64,000 bases of DNA. It comes from Lachnospiraceae bacterium NC2004. GTDB lineage: Bacteria; Bacillota; Clostridia; Lachnospirales; Lachnospiraceae. Under the pieces are notes generated by a model that made no database searches, was not told the origin of the DNA, and was given only the letters and a program-made list of their open reading frames with translations. The translations under genes and the position numbers were made by a program. Location of the stretch: the NCBI GenBank assembly GCA_000621905.1, contig JHXB01000002.1, positions 310,001 to 374,000 on the forward strand, written 5' to 3'. Positions 60,652-64,000 of the stretch are shown piece after piece. How positions within the stretch are numbered: the stretch's first letter is position 1; the number at the start of each line of letters is the position of its first letter.

Positions 60652-61152
60652 ATGCAGATACAGTTTTTACCTGTGATTATGAATGATGATGTTGATTATC
60701 TTGCTGATATAGCAGACAAGGTGTGGCATGAGTTTTTTCCGGGGATTATAAGTGATGAACAGATTGATTATATGGTTGATAAGTTTCAATCTAAGAAGGC
60801 GATTAAGGCACAGCTTGAAGAGGGATATGAATATTATCTTATGAAGCTTGCGGATATCTATATCGGTTATGTTGGGATTCATCCTGAGCATAATATTAAT
60901 CGTATGTTTCTTAGTAAGATATACATTCTTAAACCTTATAGAGGTAAAGGTTATGCTACCCAGGCGTTTAATTTCTTAGAGGGACTTTCTGTTGCTTACG
61001 GGCTTAATAACATTTACCTTACTGTCAATAAGAATAACGAATCTTCTATAAAGGTGTATGAGCATAGAGGTTTTACTAAGATTGATGAGCAGGTCACTGA
61101 TATAGGTGGAGGTTTTGTTATGGACGATTACGTATATGAATATAAGGTCTGA
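60652..61152 (+). CDS. GNAT family N-acetyltransferase
   Basis: A 166-residue acetyltransferase. The acetyl-CoA pyrophosphate loop is in ILKPYRGKGYATQAF, and the late strand-helix NIYLTVNKNNESSIKVYEHRGF is typical of GNAT. The ATG at 60652 follows AAGGAG by five bases; the ATG at 60637 lies inside the preceding gene. The substrate is unknown. Confidence 0.9.
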   Translation: MQIQFLPVIMNDDVDYLADIADKVWHEFFPGIISDEQIDYMVDKFQSKKAIKAQLEEGYEYYLMKLADIYIGYVGIHPEHNINRMFLSKIYILKPYRGKGYATQAFNFLEGLSVAYGLNNIYLTVNKNNESSIKVYEHRGFTKIDEQVTDIGGGFVMDDYVYEYKV

Positions 61153-61160
61153 ATTAAAGG

Positions 61161-61189
61161 TTGAAGATTTGAAACATATATTGTAATAT
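61161..61189 (+). promoter_or_regulatory. Sigma-A type promoter of the purine genes
   Basis: TTGAAG at 61161-61166, a 17-base spacer and TAATAT at 61184-61189. No purine riboswitch was recognised in the short leader. Confidence 0.6.
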
Positions 61190-61231
61190 AGTTAATGTTG
61201 TTAAAAGTAACTTTATTTTAGGAGGGACACT

Positions 61232-62257
61232 ATGGATTACCAAAGCGCAGGAGTTGACATTGAGGCCGGATATAAGTCAGTTGAGCTTATGAAGGAGCAC
61301 ATTAAGAGGACAGTTAGAGACGAGGTTTTAGGCGGTATCGGAGGATTTGCCGGAGCTTTTAATCTTTCTAAGATTAAGGGTATGGAGGAGCCTGTGCTTC
61401 TCTCAGGAACTGATGGATGTGGAACTAAGGTTAAGCTTGCATTTTTAATGGACAAGCATGATACCATAGGTATAGATGCGGTGGCAATGTGCGTCAATGA
61501 TATTGCCTGTTCAGGTGGAGAGCCTTTGTTTTTCCTTGATTATATAGCATGTGGTAAGAACTATCCTGATAAGATTGCCAAGATTGTATCAGGTGTTGCT
61601 GAAGGATGTGTACAGTCCGGAGCAGCTTTAGTAGGTGGAGAGACAGCAGAGCATCCTGGACTTATGCCTGAGGATGAATACGATCTTGCCGGATTTGCTG
61701 TAGGTGTGGTTGATAAGAAGGACCTTATTACAGGAGCGAGCATATCTGCCGGTGACGTACTTGTTGGTATTGCATCAACAGGTGTTCACAGCAACGGTTT
61801 CTCTTTGGTTAGAAAAGTATTCGAGATGACTAAGGAGTCTTTAGATACATATTATGATGAGCTTGGTACTACTTTGGGCGAGTCTCTTATCACTCCTACT
61901 AAGATATATGTTAAGGGTCTTAAGGCTGTTAAGGATGCAGGTGTTACAATCAAAGGATGTAGCCATATTACCGGTGGTGGATTCTATGAGAATATCCCTC
62001 GTATGCTTCCTGACAATGTTAAGGCAGTTGTTAAGAAGGATAGTTATCCTATTCCTCCTATATTTGACTTGCTTAAGAGCAAGGGAGATATCGATGAGCA
62101 TATGATGTATAACACATTTAATATGGGACTTGGTATGGTGCTCGCACTTGAGAAAGGAACCGAGGACAAGACTATCGCTGCACTTAAAGATGCAGGATAT
62201 GATGCATTTGTTGTAGGTGAGATTGTTGATGGCGAGAAGTCTTGCGAGTTAGTATAA
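61232..62257 (+). CDS. purM: Phosphoribosylformylglycinamidine cyclo-ligase
   Basis: A 341-residue AIR synthetase of de novo purine synthesis. It opens YQSAGVDIEAGYKSVE and has LLSGTDGCGTKVKLAF, MCVNDIACSGGEPLFFLDY, GGETAEHPG and HITGGGFYENIPRML, all family hallmarks. GGAGGG precedes the ATG. It is the first gene of the purM-purN-purD run. Confidence 0.97.
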   Translation: MDYQSAGVDIEAGYKSVELMKEHIKRTVRDEVLGGIGGFAGAFNLSKIKGMEEPVLLSGTDGCGTKVKLAFLMDKHDTIGIDAVAMCVNDIACSGGEPLFFLDYIACGKNYPDKIAKIVSGVAEGCVQSGAALVGGETAEHPGLMPEDEYDLAGFAVGVVDKKDLITGASISAGDVLVGIASTGVHSNGFSLVRKVFEMTKESLDTYYDELGTTLGESLITPTKIYVKGLKAVKDAGVTIKGCSHITGGGFYENIPRMLPDNVKAVVKKDSYPIPPIFDLLKSKGDIDEHMMYNTFNMGLGMVLALEKGTEDKTIAALKDAGYDAFVVGEIVDGEKSCELV

Positions 62258-62273
62258 TAGCGAGGGATAACAG

Positions 62274-62909
62274 ATGTTTAAGATTGCAGTTATGGTCAGT
62301 GGTGGCGGCACTAATTTGCAGGCTATTATTGACAGAATTAAAGACAATACAATTAGAGACGTAGAGATTTCGGTTGTAATAAGCAATAATGAGGGAGTGT
62401 ATGCTCTTGAACGCGCTAAGGAAGCGGGAGTCGAGGGTATTGTTATTTCTCCTAAGTCTTATGATAATCGTGAAGAGTTTAATGAGGCACTTTTAAATGC
62501 AGTTGTTGAGAGAGATGTAGACCTAATAGTTCTGGCTGGATTTTTGGTTGTTATACCTGAGATTATGATTGATAAGTATGAGAATAGAATTATCAATGTT
62601 CATCCGTCGCTTATTCCAAGCTTTTGCGGTACGGGATATTATGGACTTAAGGTGCATGAGGCAGCTCTTAAGCGAGGCGTTAAGTATTCTGGAGCTACGG
62701 TTCATTTTGTTGATAAAGGTACTGATACTGGCCCTATCATTTTACAAAAGCCGGTTGAAGTAAAAGAGGATGATACCCCTGAGATTTTGCAGAGAAGAAT
62801 CATGGAGGAAGCTGAATGGATATTGCTTCCTAAGGCGATTGATATGATTGCACATAGCGAAGTTGAAGTTGTTGACGGTAAGGTTAGAGTTATAGGAGGA
62901 TTACAATGA
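62274..62909 (+). CDS. purN: Phosphoribosylglycinamide formyltransferase
   Basis: A 211-residue GAR transformylase using 10-formyl-THF. The nucleotide loop MVSGGGTNLQAI, catalytic region NVHPSLIPSFCG and SGATVHFVDKGTDTGPII are all present. It follows purM by 16 bases, and its stop overlaps the purD start as ATGA. Confidence 0.96.
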   Translation: MFKIAVMVSGGGTNLQAIIDRIKDNTIRDVEISVVISNNEGVYALERAKEAGVEGIVISPKSYDNREEFNEALLNAVVERDVDLIVLAGFLVVIPEIMIDKYENRIINVHPSLIPSFCGTGYYGLKVHEAALKRGVKYSGATVHFVDKGTDTGPIILQKPVEVKEDDTPEILQRRIMEEAEWILLPKAIDMIAHSEVEVVDGKVRVIGGLQ

Positions 62910-64000
62910 AAGTTTTGATTATTGGTAGCGGCGGAAGAGAGCATGCTATCGCTAACAGTGTAGCTAAGAGTTCTAAGGTAGACAAGATTTATTGTGCTCC
63001 GGGTAATGCCGGTATTGCGTCGCTTGCCGAGTGTGTTGATATTAACGCTATGGATATCGACGGAATGGTAGCATTTGCCAAGGAGAAGGAGATAGATTTA
63101 GCTGTAGTTGGAATGGATGATCCTTTGGTTGCAGGTATGGTTGACGCTTTAGAGGCGGCCGGTATCAGAGCTTTTGGACCTAGAAAGAATGCTGCTATCA
63201 TTGAGGGTAGCAAGGCTTTCTCTAAGGACCTTATGAAGAAATATGACATTCCTACGGCTGCGTATGAGGTATTTACTTCTGCTGAAGATGCCAAGAATTA
63301 CCTTGAAACTTCTAAGTATCCAATTGTTCTTAAGGCAGACGGTCTTGCTCTTGGTAAAGGTGTATTGATCTGCAATACCAAGGAGGAGGCTCTTGCCGGA
63401 GTTGACGAACTCATGCTTGACAAGAAGTTCGGTTCTGCAGGCGATACTATCGTGGTTGAGGAATTTATGACTGGTAGAGAGGTGTCTGTTCTTTGCTTCT
63501 CTGACGGTAAGACTATCTATCCTATGACATCAGCTCAGGATCATAAGCGTGCCAAGGATGGGGATCAGGGACTTAATACAGGTGGAATGGGTACATTTTC
63601 ACCTAGTCCTTTCTATACTGATGAAGTTGATAAGTTCTGTAAAGAGAATATATACAAGAAGACTATTGATGCTATGGCTTCAGAGGGAAGAGAGTTCAAA
63701 GGAGTGTTGTTCTGCGGACTAATGCTTACACCTGATGGAGTTAAGGTGTTAGAGTACAACTGTAGATTCGGTGATCCTGAGGCACAGGTGGTTCTTCCTC
63801 GTATGAAGAATGATATTATTGATGTGTTTGAGGCATGTATAGATGGTACATTAGACAAGATTGATCTTCAGTTTGAAGACAATGCTTGTGTATGTGTAGT
63901 TTTGGCCTCTGATGGATATCCTCTTTCTTACGATAAGGGATTGCCAATCAGCGGATTAGATGCATTTGACGATAAGGATGGATATTACTGTTTCCACGCG
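62906..64000 (+). CDS. purD: Phosphoribosylamine--glycine ligase (3' end outside window)
   Basis: 365 codons of an ATP-grasp ligase are visible; the family is about 420 residues, so roughly 55 lie beyond the window edge. It starts MKVLIIGSGGREHA and contains the GNAG motif (APGNAG), PIVLKADGLALGKGV, SAQDHKRAKDGDQG, NTGGMG and NCRFGDPEAQ, all PurD signatures. The ATG lies in the purN stop (4-base overlap), with AGGAGG upstream. It makes GAR from phosphoribosylamine and glycine. Confidence 0.96.
   Translation, partial: MKVLIIGSGGREHAIANSVAKSSKVDKIYCAPGNAGIASLAECVDINAMDIDGMVAFAKEKEIDLAVVGMDDPLVAGMVDALEAAGIRAFGPRKNAAIIEGSKAFSKDLMKKYDIPTAAYEVFTSAEDAKNYLETSKYPIVLKADGLALGKGVLICNTKEEALAGVDELMLDKKFGSAGDTIVVEEFMTGREVSVLCFSDGKTIYPMTSAQDHKRAKDGDQGLNTGGMGTFSPSPFYTDEVDKFCKENIYKKTIDAMASEGREFKGVLFCGLMLTPDGVKVLEYNCRFGDPEAQVVLPRMKNDIIDVFEACIDGTLDKIDLQFEDNACVCVVLASDGYPLSYDKGLPISGLDAFDDKDGYYCFHA

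Noticed and set aside
1-64000. CRISPR arrays, rRNA genes, tRNA genes
   Set aside because: No regularly spaced repeats, no conserved rRNA stretches and no cloverleaf with a TTC-type arm were noticed on reading; a covariance-model scan would be the decisive test for tRNAs.

Overview
The window looks like chromosomal DNA of a low-GC Firmicute of the class Clostridia, most likely family Lachnospiraceae. The evidence is the codon style, strong Shine-Dalgarno sequences, frequent TTG/GTG starts, the order yicC-gmk-rpoZ-priA-def-fmt-rsmB-rlmN-PP2C-PASTA kinase-rsgA-rpe, and the presence of DUF4317, DUF6465, DUF6273 and YoaP-type proteins. The genus cannot be fixed from the sequence alone. No rRNA, tRNA, CRISPR array, transposase gene or integrase gene was seen.

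Layout. (1) 0-2.5 kb: a spore-photoproduct-lyase-like radical SAM gene cut by the window edge, an SDR oxidoreductase and a HAD phosphatase, followed by two long nested hairpins and a convergent AI-2E-type membrane protein. (2) 4.2-7.9 kb: an alarmone synthetase, a two-component pair and a membrane-anchored TPR protein, all co-directional. (3) 7.9-15.7 kb: gltX, a DHH phosphoesterase, an alpha/beta hydrolase, a hybrid sensor kinase with receiver and HPt domains, a double-receiver protein and a NUDIX hydrolase. (4) 16-19 kb: a large secreted repeat protein with its own promoter and terminator. (5) 19-31.6 kb: the conserved housekeeping run from yicC to rpe. (6) 31.7-36.6 kb: DUF4317, a small flagellin-like protein, a Gfo/Idh/MocA oxidoreductase, a membrane-anchored protein with a toxin-nuclease-like domain and a coiled-coil protein. 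(7) 36.7-42.4 kb: an accessory block with flavodoxin, a small helical protein, a Cys-nucleophile hydrolase, LysR, aldo-keto reductase, a decayed MerR gene and a GNAT-YoaP protein. The flavodoxin and aldo-keto reductase promoters share a nearly identical upstream element, which suggests one LysR regulon. (8) 42.6-44.7 kb: ychF and lgt. (9) 45-53.8 kb: a reduced division and cell-wall (dcw) cluster, mraZ-rsmH-ftsL-pbp-murD-ftsW-ftsQ-ftsZ, without mraY, murE, murF or murG, preceded by a promoter carrying five phased TGG boxes. (10) 53.9-61 kb: a DUF6465 protein, a six-domain c-di-GMP enzyme, a chemotaxis receptor, a thioredoxin reductase, a small unknown protein and a GNAT protein. (11) 61.2 kb to the end: purM-purN-purD, with purD cut by the window edge.

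Two dispersed-repeat families punctuate the intergenic spaces. One is a TCAT(C/T)CTGAGCG-type element found six times in both orientations, twice fused to an intrinsic terminator. The other is a pair of palindromes around a GGGGAC(A/T)GTCCCC-like core. Functionally the window joins translation and quality control (gltX, def, fmt, rsmB, rlmN, rsgA), envelope growth (dcw genes, PASTA kinase/phosphatase, lgt) and several signalling layers (alarmone synthetase, two-component proteins, c-di-GMP, MCP).

The items most worth a second look are the SPL-like enzyme lacking the family's catalytic cysteine, the membrane-anchored toxin-nuclease-like domain, the flagellin-like protein lacking most of the N-terminal D0 helix, the two long hairpins after the HAD gene, and the shared LysR-type promoter element.
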